Assembly (NCBI RefSeq): GCF_000213175.1
Contig: NW_009799102.1
Span: forward strand, 2,091,774 to 2,155,773
Length of the DNA: 64,000 nucleotides
Source: Neurospora tetrasperma FGSC 2508
Taxonomy: Eukaryota > Ascomycota > Sordariomycetes > Sordariales > Sordariaceae
Reading direction: 5' to 3'
The notes under the pieces were generated by a model. That model was given only the letters and a program-made list of their open reading frames with translations. It did no database searches and was not told where the DNA came from. This document shows, one piece after another, positions 1 through 10,965 of the stretch. Position 1 is the first letter of the stretch, and the number at the start of each line of letters is the position of its first letter. Made by a program: the position numbers and the translations under genes.

Positions 1-154
1 GGGGGCGTTACAAACGTCATGAGGTTCAAATAACTCTTAGGTCCGAAGTCGGTGGTCGGGGGTTCGGATTCTTTTCTTCAGGGAGGGATTGCCGATCTCT
101 TTGGGATTTGTTTTGCATGGGGTATGTGAAGCAAGTGTGATGAGCTGTGTACAG

Positions 155-730
155 TCAAAGGCTTGAGGGAGGCTCTAAATCACTGGAGCGCCAAAAATCT
201 TCAACTCTCCCGTCATGATTTTCAATCAACAGAAACAACAAACAGTCAACGCGAACACGCACTCCTTCCTCACTCAGCAGTAACAAAATAGACTTGGCAA
301 GTGAGACTCCATCTCGAAGCGCATGATATGTGTCTCGAGTATACGTAGAAAACCGTTCCAAAGCATGGTGATAATAAACCTTTGTAATCCCAGACATAAG
401 TATGCAATTGAGCACTTCGGGAATGATTTCAAGAAGACACCTATGCAATAGCGATCTTGTATACACGACGACTCTGCTAGCGAGATTTTCCTTGGTTTCA
501 AACACCTTGAGGTATCTCGATAAAAAACTGGATCTGGGGCCTTTTGGAGTAGAGCGAATGTCTACTGCTTGGAGCTACCAGAGAGACCAGATACGTACAA
601 CCATCAACCAGGTGGACAGTTCTTCAATAAACAATCCGTCCCCCAGTGTCTCGACGTCTATTATCCGCTCTGATGAGTATCGTAGGTAATAACGAAGGCT
701 TCGCCTGGTATACTTGCTCGACCGTGGCTA
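155..730 (-). pseudogene. Unrecognised broken coding frame
   Basis: One minus-strand frame reads as plausible protein over roughly 190 codons ending in TGA at 157-155. It has helical, leucine-rich stretches (for example around a YYHHALERF motif) and ends in EPPSSL. The frame is interrupted at least once, and no convincing ATG or splice pattern was found upstream, so it looks like the decayed 3' end of a gene or an exon I cannot connect. No family is recognised. It could equally be a chance open frame; the amino-acid texture is the only support. Confidence 0.25.
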
Positions 731-1046
731 AGTCAACGCAAGAAACCCACCAAAGACTTCTACGGACTTGCACCAAGCAGAACTCATGCCTACACCAAAC
801 TAGGTACCTAAACACCTGACAACAAATTACCACACTACCTCCCCATCTACTCTAGAGCCTAAAACTACGAAGCTCGGTATGTTAGTTAGTTAGACTCGAA
901 CCGGTTTCGCAGGTCGTCACACTTATTTGCGTATAACAAACAGGCAAAATCTATCAAGTGACCAAAGCACAGTAAGTGCCAAGACGAACATGTCCTGCCA
1001 ACTTATACAATACTGCGATCATGAACAATTTTTTCCACGGACAGAA

Positions 1047-1050
1047 TATA
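1047..1050 (+). promoter_or_regulatory. TATA box of the 5S rRNA gene
   Basis: TATA lies at -29 to -26 relative to the 5S start at 1076. This is the position known for Neurospora 5S genes, which need an upstream TATA element as well as their internal control regions. Confidence 0.75.
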
Positions 1051-1075
1051 AGCACCTTTACCGATCGAGATAAAC

Positions 1076-1194
1076 ACATACGACCATAGATGGTAGAAAA
1101 CTCGGGATCCCGTCCGCTCTCCCATAGATAAGCTACCAATCGCCTGACTAGTAGTTGGGTCGGTGACGACCAGCGAATCCCAGGTGTTGTATGT
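1076..1194 (+). rRNA. 5S ribosomal RNA (non-alpha isotype)
   Basis: The RNA starts ACATACGACCATAG, contains TAGTAGTTGGGT and CAGCGAATCCCAG, and ends GTTGTATGT, all diagnostic of Sordariomycete 5S rRNA. The 5' end ACATACGAC pairs with the 3' end GTTGTATGT to form helix I. In helix II, GGTAG pairs with CTACC, where the Neurospora alpha type (from memory) has a different but also paired sequence. Such paired change argues for a functional isotype rather than a pseudogene. Length is about 119 nt. It stands alone between protein genes, as expected for the dispersed 5S genes of Neurospora and relatives. The main doubt is the exact isotype. Confidence 0.93.
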
Positions 1195-1225
1195 CTTTTT
1201 CTTTCTTTCTTTTTTTCTTTTTTTT
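1195..1225 (+). terminator. Pol III T-run terminator after 5S rRNA
   Basis: The 5S RNA is followed directly by C and then a run of five T, with several longer T runs downstream. This is the usual RNA polymerase III stop signal. Confidence 0.7.
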
Positions 1226-1779
1226 TTTTCGGCTCGTTCCTTCTTCTTTTTGTATCAAGAACCTCGCTTTGGCAGTCATTCTCTTTTTCAATGTTGATTC
1301 TGGCTCTTGTTCTGTTTGTTATATTCGTGGTTGCATGCATGTATTACTTGCTAGGGAAGAAATTCGCCATAATGAAGTAGCGATGTGATGCTGCTGGTTG
1401 CTGGAACCGAGGAATGCAGTCCCCATTGAGACAATCACCGAGATAGAAGCTCACGGTGAGCACATCGTGGACGTGTAACGAGTAAATATGATACTCGTGA
1501 TACTATTTGAACATTGCTATGAACCCTTTCCCATTCTCCTCCGAGGCGAAAATGCCTGTCCACCAATTCCAAAAAAAAACGAGGATTTGCCTATCCGATA
1601 TCCATCTAACCTCCTTGTTCTTAACCATTACTCATAACGTAAGTACCTAACATGAGCAAGCCCATCCTGCACTATACACCACACAGTTTTATGCCTTGTA
1701 ATTTCGGTCATAATGATACTTGTAAGCCGCAGATAGAAGACTCGCCTTCAGCATTCTACACATATCGTCAACCCCCAAG
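1226..1779. other. Intergenic, 5S to carboxylesterase 3' end
   Basis: T-rich just after the 5S gene, then ordinary sequence that probably includes the carboxylesterase 3' UTR. No gene seen. Confidence 0.5.
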
Positions 1780-4583
1780 TCATAGCCTGGCCTTCGTACC
1801 TTTACCAGACCTTCCCATCTCTTCACGACGTATACCCAAGCCCTCACTTAACTCTATCCGATCCCACCAAAACCGGCAAGCCTTCAGCAAGATCTCATTG
1901 AGAACCTCTTCCTTGGCCGGCGTACCAGGGCTACTACCACCTGCCCGCTCGTTGTTCCCTTCTCCAAAGACAATCATCCTGCCCGTCCCCTCTGGCGGCT
2001 TTACATCGTCATTACCACTGCTGCTCTGTTTCCACAATGATGATGATGATGATGACCACCCTCTTTCTGTATTTCTCTCCGCAGTCTTGTGCCCAGCGCC
2101 GCCGCGGTCTAGTTCCGAATCACCATCCCCAAAAGGCGTCCTAAACAACGGCCACACCACCCTCTTCCCACTACCCTTCTTCCCATCCGTCTCAACCTCA
2201 ATAACCTTCTCCCCACTACTAAACCTTCCCCAAGCAGCATTCATCCCATCTGCCACCTTTCTCAACCCCTTGCTCCGTCGCGGCGGTCCAAATGACCTCA
2301 AAAAATCCATATCATGCGACACCACAAGTGCCTCATCCGCGTGATTCGCCACGTCCCAGTTTCCCCTAGCCGCGAACCTATAGACATAAACCGGCAATCC
2401 CGCCTGGCTCATAAAGTGCGCTGTTTGCAGCACTGGACAAATGTAGGCGTAGTGGCTGTAAGCGGCGTCGAGACGGGCCCACTGAGCTCCCATGCCGGCG
2501 GGCACGGAGCGGTACGGGTTGTTGCTGCTGTGGGGGTTTGTCACGGGGTCCGGGTAAAGGTGCTCGAGGGCGGCGAGGTCGGCGTCGGTGAGGGTGGGGA
2601 TGAGGGTTTTGAAAAAGGAGCGGAAGTCGTCGTTTGTGTTGGCTTGCCTGGGGATGAACATGGCGCCTTCATTGGTGTTGAAGCCGGTTAAGACGGGAAT
2701 GCGGAGGTGCTTGCCTTGGCGCCAGGAGGTGATGGGGAGGTCGGGGATTAGGACGGGGGTGGCCTCGCTGTTGTTGTTGCTGATGGCTTGTTGTTGGTCG
2801 TGAAGCCCGTCGATGACGGGTTGGAAGGGCCATGTGACGCTGGGTTCGTAGCGGTCCCAGACTTTCTTGGAGGCTCTGACTATGGTTTCGAGCGGAAGCT
2901 TGCGAAGATGATCAAAGATCTGATCATCCGGTAATCCGTCCACGCCTGCAGCCGCGAGGAATTCTCGAAATTGGACCAGGTGACGAGGGTGGTTTGGGAG
3001 GAGGACAGCTCTAGCAGTAGTTGCGCCGGACTCCAGGATGGCTCTGTGAAAGGGTGCCGGATTCTCCTTTCGGGCGTAGTACATGATATGGTGCCCGATC
3101 TAAAAAAGAACGAAAAAACAAAAGAATAGTGGGTCAGCAAAGTTATACGTGGTGTGTATGAAGACATATTGGAATACGATATCAAAGACATAAAAGGGCC
3201 GAAGACAAAACCTACCGAATGCGCACCAGCGCTGAGTCCCATGATCGTGACATTATCCGGATCACCTCCAAAGGCCTTTACATTTTCCCTCACCCATTCC
3301 AACAACATAGTCTGATCCCTTAACCCCAGATTTAGCAACCCTTCCTTGGCCGTCAATGCTGATGGGAGGAACCCCAAGGCACCGACACGATAATTGAAAT
3401 TAATGCCTATCATAGGTGCATCGGCCCAGGAAACGAAGCTCGCCATGTTGCGTTCAGCGCCCATACCTCCGTTGAAGGCACCTCCATGGATGTAGACAAC
3501 CACGGGCAGCAACGCCGGGCGCTTGTTGCTGTCCCCTATTTTTAGTCCATCGTCATCAACCAGACCAGCCGGCCTGTAGATATTGGCATTCAAGCAGTTT
3601 TCTCCAAACCCGTTGCCTACCGTCCCTCCTATAGGACAATTCTCGCCGAACTTGACAGCCTGGAACGTCTGATCGGAGTCCGGTAGTGCCTTGGGTGGCT
3701 GGAAGCGGTTCTCCCCTCCGGTGGTCTGAGCAAAGGGAACGCCGCGAAAGGCCTCAATAGCCTTGGGGAAGCGGTAGTCGACAGAAAAGTGGACGCCAAT
3801 GTACCGGCCTTGGCGCAAGGTGACTGCGGGTGATGTGGCTGTGGCGCCGGGCAGCCTTTCGTTGGTCATAGTAATGGTTGCGGTCATCAAGGTGGTGGAT
3901 GGGGAATACGACGTGTCCTTGGTGTCTGCAGTCTGAGATGTCGGAGTTGGGACCGATGGAGAAGATGCGGACGAAAGACCTAGCTCGAGATCCGGGTCGA
4001 CATATGAAACTATTGCCTCTGTGCTATCACTACTATTTGCCTTGCCATTATCATTCGAGTCGCCGTAGTTGCCGTGTTGGGTGGTACTACTCGGGGTGCC
4101 CTTTTCCTTGGAGGGAACGCCTACGTCCGAGGGAGCAAACGAGGGGATAAGGCCGTTGGCGTTATATCGGTAATTGTATAGGCAGACGCACAGGAAGCCA
4201 ATGACGAAGACCCAGGCTGAACAGAACATGATCTTTTTGGACAAGGTCTTTATTAGCCCGGGCGGTCGTCGTACATACCGGGGCTTCTCATCCTGGAGGA
4301 GGGGAAGATGTGGAGGCGGCGGCGGGCTCAGGGACGTTGGAGTCGAGGTCCCACTGCTCGAGGTGTCACCACTAGCTCGGGCTGTGGATGATGCTACGAG
4401 CGGGGTGCTATGGGTAGTACCGGGACTGCCCCATCCCGGGATCAACGTTGGCCGTTGGGGTTCCCCATTTTCCACTGAATTGACGCTGACAGCGGCGTCT
4501 GAATCCAGGGTCTGGTGATCGACACGGGATATGGTGCCGAGACGGACCCCGTCATGCACAGGCCTTCGCAACGGGCTTGGCAT
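1780..4583 (-). CDS. Membrane-anchored type B carboxylesterase
   Basis: Two exons, 4583-3216 and 3099-1780 (intron 3215-3100, GTAGGT...TTTTTAG), give 895 aa. The first in-frame ATG is at 4583; the frame is open for 25 codons further upstream but has no ATG there. A proline/serine-rich N-terminal tail of about 115 residues precedes one hydrophobic segment (about 118-137) and no cleavable signal, so a type II membrane protein is likely, with the catalytic domain in the ER lumen or outside the cell. The alpha/beta hydrolase domain has the oxyanion motif HGGAFNGG. The triad appears to be Ser451 in GLSAGAHS, Glu600 in GFNTNEG and His718 in VVSHDMDF. The splice junction falls just after the nucleophile elbow and restores the family sequence SAGAHSIGHH. 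A long low-complexity insert (about 760-850) with a serine run lies near the C terminus. Substrate is unknown. Confidence 0.88.
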
Positions 4584-6149
4584 CGCGACTCTTCTCGCGA
4601 AACAAAAAGCTTCTCTCGACGTTGGTGGTTGTTCTCTTCGCCGGTCCTCGTAGTCCAAAGCGCGCTATACTTCTCGGCTACCTATTTTCCATGTTGCTGA
4701 TGCTGCTCAGCTGCTCGTTGGTACCTGTGGTCGGGGTGGTGGTAGAGGTGGCGCGAAAGTGACCGAGAAGGGGACTCAAAGATCGGGTTTGAACCCCCAA
4801 TGTCTTTGGCTTCAAGCCTTTGAAGATACTGCGTGGCTGGGTGGGGGATCGTTTGAAAATGTTTTTCTAGTCAATGAACTGCAAGATCATATGTTGGAAC
4901 TGGAATATGAACAGGTTGTGAATGCGCGTGGGGCGTCGAACGTCGAATGCACGGGCTGCTTCTAAGGCAAGGTAACGTAGCCGTATACATACATAATGCG
5001 GACCGACACAACTTAGAATAAGGGAATGCCGCAACTGAGCGATAAGACTCGATCGAAAGGAAGCAAGGGAGAGACGTGGTTGGCAGTCGGTTAGGTTGGT
5101 GATTCAGCTGAGCGACTGCCTACCGAGCAGCCTTAACAGTCAGTCGCTGCTTCAGTTTGCTATTCGGTGCTGCGTCCAGGTCCTTTTCGTACCAAGTAGG
5201 TGCATTCGACTGCGAAACCTCAATCTGTCCTGCAGAGGAAAGAGCAGGATAGCGAGTTCTCACCTACTACTTCCATTTGCGCGATCGGCGCGTATCACAA
5301 ACTTGACGACCTATGCAACAAGCTTAAGTCTCGAGTCTTGAGTAGGAAGGTATGGGAGACAGATCAAAGCCGAGGCAGTTTACTCATGACACCCGCTTTG
5401 TCGTCGTCGTCGTCGTCTTGGTTTTTTATTCACTTCCACACCCTTCTCACATGTTAAAAGCGTCCTGTCAAGATCTTTGTTGATTGTTCTGCATCTCCAT
5501 CCATTCTATCTAACATCCAGCGTCGTCTCCTCTCATGACCACGTTGGCTATGCTGGATTAATAAAGTAAAACAAGAAATAACACCGCCAAAACGCGCTCG
5601 AAATACTAAGCGGCGAGCTAACCGATAAGTTCGTGTGACAAACAGTTGCCGCGGCGTACGAGAAGAACCTAACGGCCTTAAAACCGAAAGATCTGTTGCC
5701 TCGTCCGATAGCCCAGTTGGCCAATCGGTTGGTGAGTAGTCCATTTAACCGTCCTGTAAGTGATCGAGGGTATTTCCGGGGCACCTCAGTGTATAAAGGT
5801 CATTAGAAACAACCTGGGGCCCTCAAGAGATGGTGATGTCTGTCACGATGGTGCTCCGAAAGCTTTGAAATGAGGAAGCAAGTTAAAAGGATCAGAAAGC
5901 CAGCATGATAAGACCGTAAACCGCGAGTAAAAGAAAAAAGTAAAAGATAAAAAAAAAAAAGTTCACACTGCGATGCAACCACCTCATGAAAATGCTCACA
6001 CAAACCTCGAACTCCAAGCCGGAAAAAGAGAGAATCATGCAAGACCGAAATGAAAACAAAGCCGAAGCCTGAGCCACAACTCCGCGCCAACTCAAACATT
6101 TCGCCCACTTGCGTCGAAACGCCGAATCCATCGTGCAAACCCTACCTCT
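4584..6149. other. Intergenic, esterase promoter
   Basis: It holds the upstream region of the esterase and the 3' flank of the next minus-strand gene. A short (GTC)n run lies near 5400. No conserved coding frame seen. Confidence 0.5.
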
Positions 6150-8876
6150 TCAGGATGTGAAGCGAAACCTCATTGGTTGAGAGCCCCCGACCATGCTGTC
6201 CCGTTTCTTCTTTCCACCAAGAGTAGCGGCTTTCTGTGCATGCTTCTCTGCCCACTCGCGGCTCTGCATCCTAGACCTATCAGCCGCCTCCTTTCGAGCT
6301 CTCTTCGCCGCCTCCTCTCTTTCGTGCCGCTCTCTCTCACGTTCCGCCGTATAGCCGTTGTCGCGTGTAAATACCTCCTTACCCCGTTGCCTCTGCTTCT
6401 GCGCCTCCTCCGCACTCACTGTGCTACGCCTGCTAACCGTGCTACTGCCCGTGACGCCACTGCGGTTGCTACCTGCCGACGCCCTCGAAATGCCACGACC
6501 GGCATTGGCTGCCGACAGCGAGTCAATCATGCTCAAGCGGCCGCGCGCCGGAAGAGTTGCCGCATTGTACGACTGTCGCTTGGTCGACGCGGCCGATCTG
6601 CCCACAGTAGCATTCCGCTTGTTCGCAGAAGAAGCTGTCGGTGACACAAAAGAAGCTGTAGCGGGTGCCTTTGATAGAGGAGAACGGGGCTCTGCACAAC
6701 CGCTAGCATGGCTGCCATCAAACGTACGAGCGACACTAGGTCTCCCTTGTCGCGCCCGACTAACAACCGTCTCGCGAGGATTCGTAGCTTTTGAGATGCT
6801 AGCACGGGCCGAGCGAGCCTTGGACCCGCGGCCCTTACCGTCCTCTTCCTCAGCTCGCTGTTTGGCCTCCGACTCCTCTCTCCTGCGACGTGAGATTGCC
6901 TGACCGGGTAACTCAGAAGCGGCTCGCGTGGACGTTCTGGTGGACCTGACACGAACTTTGGGAGGTGAGGCGGTCCAGGAATCATCCATAGACGGGGCAT
7001 TTTCGGAAATATATCCTTGTGAAAGACGAGATGCACGCTCTTCCTTGAGGCGGCGGGCCACAGGTTCTCCGGGTAGCTCGAACGAGGCCACAGCGGGTGC
7101 TTTGTTAGACCTGGCCGGAGGCCTAGGTGGCTGAAGGCTGGTTGGTCTGGTTGCTGTACCTTTCTTCTCAGCAGCCGCTTTATTATCGGCAAAGCTCATC
7201 GAGCTTGACTTCCGCAGCGATGAAGAGCGATCGACATCTTTCGGGCGGACCGTGGTAGGTCCAGTTCTCTTGGAGCTTGTGCGCTGAGGTGGGGCGGCCT
7301 TGGGTGTTCTCTGGACGCTCTGCATCAAGGGTATTCTTGCGTCTACAGGAGACAAGATTCGGTCGACTCGCGCCAAGTCATTGATAGCTTCCAATTCATC
7401 CTCGAGCTTGTCGAGAGCTTCCACCGAGTCTTCAATCCTGGACGCAGGACTCGAAATGGGTGGAAATAGTCTCGTTGGTTCCATGTGTTCGTCTTCCATG
7501 GCCTCCGAGAGGCGGTGACGATATTTGTGACGATATTCGGTCTCCCACCTCATTTGAGACTCTTGTTGACAATCATCCACGGTTTCCGAGGAATGATGGT
7601 GGTATCGGTGACATGAATCAGTCTCCCACATCCGGGACTCGTTTTGGATGTGGCGGTCATTTTCTGCATGTGAATCTGATTCTCGCGCTTCATCCCTCTC
7701 TTCTTCATACTGATATTCGCCGATCAGAAGGCAATCTGACTCGAAGCTCACCTGAGGCTCATGTCGATGGTCCACGTCAACTTCTCCGTGAAAATCGCGC
7801 ATTTCATCGTCTGTATGGTAAGGGCTGGTCTCTTCAGCCATGCTGGAGACGGAATCCGCGTCCATTTGGACGATAGTAGTTTCAAAGTCGCCAGCCCTTT
7901 CATCCACCATGCTCTCCGTCTCCTCATCAATTGTCTCGCGGGTAATGTGGGAGCGCCTCATCTGAACATGGGATTCGTCGGGATGGGTCGTGATGTTCGT
8001 CGGAACAGTATTATTCTCGACAACGTCGCTATGCTTGACGCCGTCGAGCTTAGTAGCTACAACCGTATAAATATCAGCACTTTGATCTTCGTTGTCGGTG
8101 CCTAACTTGGCATCCGGCATTGACTTTGAACGCCGCGGGACGAGGTTGCAGCCAAAGTAAAGCAGCTCTTTTGGGTTTTCGGATCCTTGGTAGCCACAGC
8201 GCTCAGGGTGTTCATGAGAACAGATTGGGTGAGCACATTCTCCGGATCCCGTATAGCCACAAATCTCTGGGTTATCGTGAGAGCAGACTGGATGAGCGCA
8301 TCCTTCGGGCAGGGTCTTTGCCGGCAATGACAGAACCCACTCGAAGTGACCTGCGTAATGTTTGGCCAACTGCTCTGCGTTGCTGGGGAGTCTTTGATTT
8401 TCTAAGGCAAGGTGATTGGTTTCCCCAAATTCTGAGAAGCCCGTCAAGCTCAAGTCAGTTTGTCTTCATTGCACGAAGGTAGCTTGATTCCCAGATACTA
8501 GTAGAGAGAGCCACGTACCTTTTGAGAAAAATGTGGAGATAGTCGCACCGGCCTCAGAACTGTCTCTTTCGCCTAGCTTCTTGCGCACTTGACGCGCAGT
8601 CTCGTTTCCAAGTTCAGACCCGTCAGCTTGGTATCTTGCAGTACCTCTGGCCCTGACATTTGCCTTCTTGGGGCTACCCAAGTAATTGTTTTGGGTATTG
8701 ATTGTTTGAGTCTTGTTGGGCTTCCTGCTATGATCGTGGTCGGTGTCTGAATTGGGATCCAAGACATAAAACTGATTGTTGTCGAGTCTGTGAGGGGTGC
8801 AGCTGGAGTGTAGTCCATAGTCGTGGATATCGAAGCCGATTCCATGTCGGTGGTGGTAGGTGCTGGCGGTCGCCAT
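6150..8876 (-). CDS. Unrecognised serine/charged-rich protein with tandem Cys/His repeat
   Basis: Exons 8876-8519 and 8431-6150 (intron 8518-8432, donor GTACGT, branch CTGAC, acceptor CTCAG) give 879 aa. The start ATG at 8876 opens a 119-residue His/Asn-rich N-terminal exon. Residues 164-177 and 185-198 form two near-identical units of the form CAHPxCSHxxPExC, a possible small metal-binding pair. The middle (about 230-400) is acidic with many His and Glu, and 440-780 is basic, Ser/Ala/Arg-rich and probably disordered. The last about 80 residues are a strongly charged Arg/Glu/Lys helix that could be a coiled coil. I do not recognise a family and make no functional call. It is well supported as a gene by its length, clean intron and codon texture. 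Confidence 0.8.
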
Positions 8877-9804
8877 GATTGTAATTAATTCTTCGTTCTA
8901 ATATCGGCTTTTCCCGAAATAGCCAAGATCTGGAGGCCAGACGATTGCGTTGCTGACTGGCCTGAACAAGGGTTCCAGAGTAATTTCGCTCAAAGGGAAA
9001 AAGACAAGATTATCTCTGTGCAGACGCGGGGTGGCTCGTTATCCAGAAAGGTGAGATTGTGATGGGCTAGATCCGGGGAAGGCTGATCGAAAACTTGTTG
9101 GTTATTGATTGCACAATTATGTTGGTGTAGCAGTTGGGCACTGGAGTCTTTGGCTGACGACGGAACTGATTCAACTGAAGTGGTCGAGAAAACTGTGTTG
9201 GAGTCCTAAAGGCAGTTGGCTTTTGTGCTTCATCCAGAGGAACGTCATGCGTCTTAGTACTGGCGGCGGGCGCCCTTCCCTGTTCCTTGAAATGGCAGTC
9301 AAGGTCGTGCCCGCAACTCTTTCCCATCTTCACCACAATGCTTGAGGGCCATTCCACTTCGTTCTCGGCGCCTTTGATGGACTCGTAACTGCAAGTGCTC
9401 GTGGTCTCATGGTTGGGGTTGTTGTCTGATGTCTTGAAGCGGCGACTTCCTCAAGCAACCCCCTGGCTGACTTTGACCAAAACCGACTTCTTCATTAGTG
9501 ATCAAGTAGAAACAGGCCACCCCTGATTGCTCAAACCTTTCTTTCTGTTCGTACTCGGAAGGTACAGACTGAGGCTGGCAGCACCGATAAGAAAAAAACA
9601 GGGCAGTCCACATAGCATCTGACTCTAACATGAAGCTTTCTGACCTGATTTTGTTTCCTTTAGAGCGCCTTGGTGCGGTAGTAGCATTGATCCTTCAAAA
9701 AAGATTACTTCTGACTTGAGTCCTCAGCCAATCCCAGGAAGGACTTGCTGAATGGTGTAGCCTGGCTGGCCGAGGTGACCCGGAAGACAGACACTTCCTC
9801 CGGT
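8877..9804. other. Intergenic between hypothetical gene and dad2
   Basis: Promoter of the gene at 6150-8876 plus the 3' flank of dad2. No coding frame with family-like sequence seen. Confidence 0.5.
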
Positions 9805-10265
9805 TTACTCTTCTTCTGCAGCTCCCTCCGCATGTGCTTGAAGTGCAGGCGCATGTTCGGTTGGGATGCGAACAAGAGTCTGGGGAAGATCTTCCTCTGA
9901 GGGCTCCTGGACACCTGCACTTGGCTTGGGTAATTTGGCTGAGGCAGGCGTGTTAGTAAGGACCGCCTGGAAGGGATGCTACCAGTATGGCGTGAATGAT
10001 GCTTACCAGATGCCATGTTGATAGCTCTCAGCACATTATGCCAATTGCTAAGAACAAGGGCAATGGCTTCTGTTCCATCGGAAAGAGTAGCCAGCTTTTG
10101 TGCGAGTGCCTCCATCTGCGTTGCCATTGCCGCACTGAGATCGCGCAGCTCCTTGAGATTCTCCAGCTCGGCCTTCTTCTCGTTGACTCTGGCAACCAGG
10201 GCGGGAGACTGGCCCGTGGTGCTTGCGCCCATGGACGAAAAGCCTCTGGCAGGAAATGCGGACAT
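9805..10265 (-). CDS. dad2: DASH complex subunit Dad2
   Basis: Exons 10265-10007 and 9938-9805 (intron 10006-9939, GTAAGC, branch ACTAAC, acceptor CTCAG) give 130 aa, the usual Dad2 size. The first part is a helical heptad-like region (LVARVNEKKAELENLKELRD, then SDGTEAIALVLSNWHNVLRA). After the splice the family tail appears: KLPKP, then LPQTLVRIPTEHAPALQAHA. Dad2 is a subunit of the DASH/Dam1 ring that couples kinetochores to spindle microtubules in fungi. An in-frame GTG lies 15 nt upstream, but the ATG at 10265 is the natural start. The gene is head-to-head with shugoshin, 700 bp apart. Confidence 0.93.
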
Positions 10266-10965
10266 TGTGGCTGCAGTCACGGCGTTGGTGATGGGGAAGA
10301 AGAAAAGGATGGGAGTTTATGGAGATCTACATGTGTGTTCAGGAAATGGTAGTCAAGAGCCGTTGGTCGAATCTGAGTGGTGGAAGTCCTTGACAAGACG
10401 GACGGGAAGATGCCCTGGGAGGAAAGAGTGTGCTGTTCCTTGTTGTGATTGCTTGCTGCTAGGTGATGCTGTTAGTGGCCGCCGGTAGTATAGAGGGGAG
10501 GTACTGCTTATACTGTAGGACCTTATGCTTGTTTTCATGGGCGGCAGGCAACACCGCAGGTCGGAGTCTGGACGGTGAAAGCTTCCAGTGGGCCGCGTCC
10601 CCGCCCCGCTTCAGTTCAGAACTGAACCTCGTTGCTGGTCAACCCTGGACCTTGGCCAACTGCAAGAGAACCGCGACGCTAAACCGGTTTGGGAACCAGA
10701 GTAAACAAAAATGTTCGCGAAATGACACCTGGGAATTTCAGTTGTCCACCTCCGCTCCCACCCACCCAATCCACCGCACTGTTGCACGGTGCACCTGCCC
10801 AGCCTCTTCCTTCCCCAACGTATCGATCGCATTCCAAACAACAACCTGACTCAAACAGCTTCCGACACATCCACGACGATCTGTATTGTATATCTATGAT
10901 AGCGATCCGGTCGAACTAATAACAACCCTTTTTGGCTGTCTTGTCCGCGAGGACGACAATGCGAA
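10266..10965. promoter_or_regulatory. Shared dad2/shugoshin promoter
   Basis: A 700-bp divergent region between two chromosome-segregation genes. GTAAACAAA at 10700-10708 fits the forkhead consensus. CGCGAAA at 10715-10721, inside the palindrome TTCGCGAA, fits the SBF/E2F-type consensus CRCGAAA. The two sites lie about 7 bp apart, 440 bp upstream of dad2 and 245 bp upstream of shugoshin. Co-regulation in the cell cycle is inferred. Confidence 0.5.

Noticed and set aside
4584-4658. Extended esterase start 25 codons upstream
   Set aside because: The extension begins with TTG, not ATG, and no upstream splice acceptor was convincing.
4745-4830. tRNA-like T-loop text GGGTTTGAACCCC
   Set aside because: No matching A box, acceptor stem or anticodon arm on either strand.
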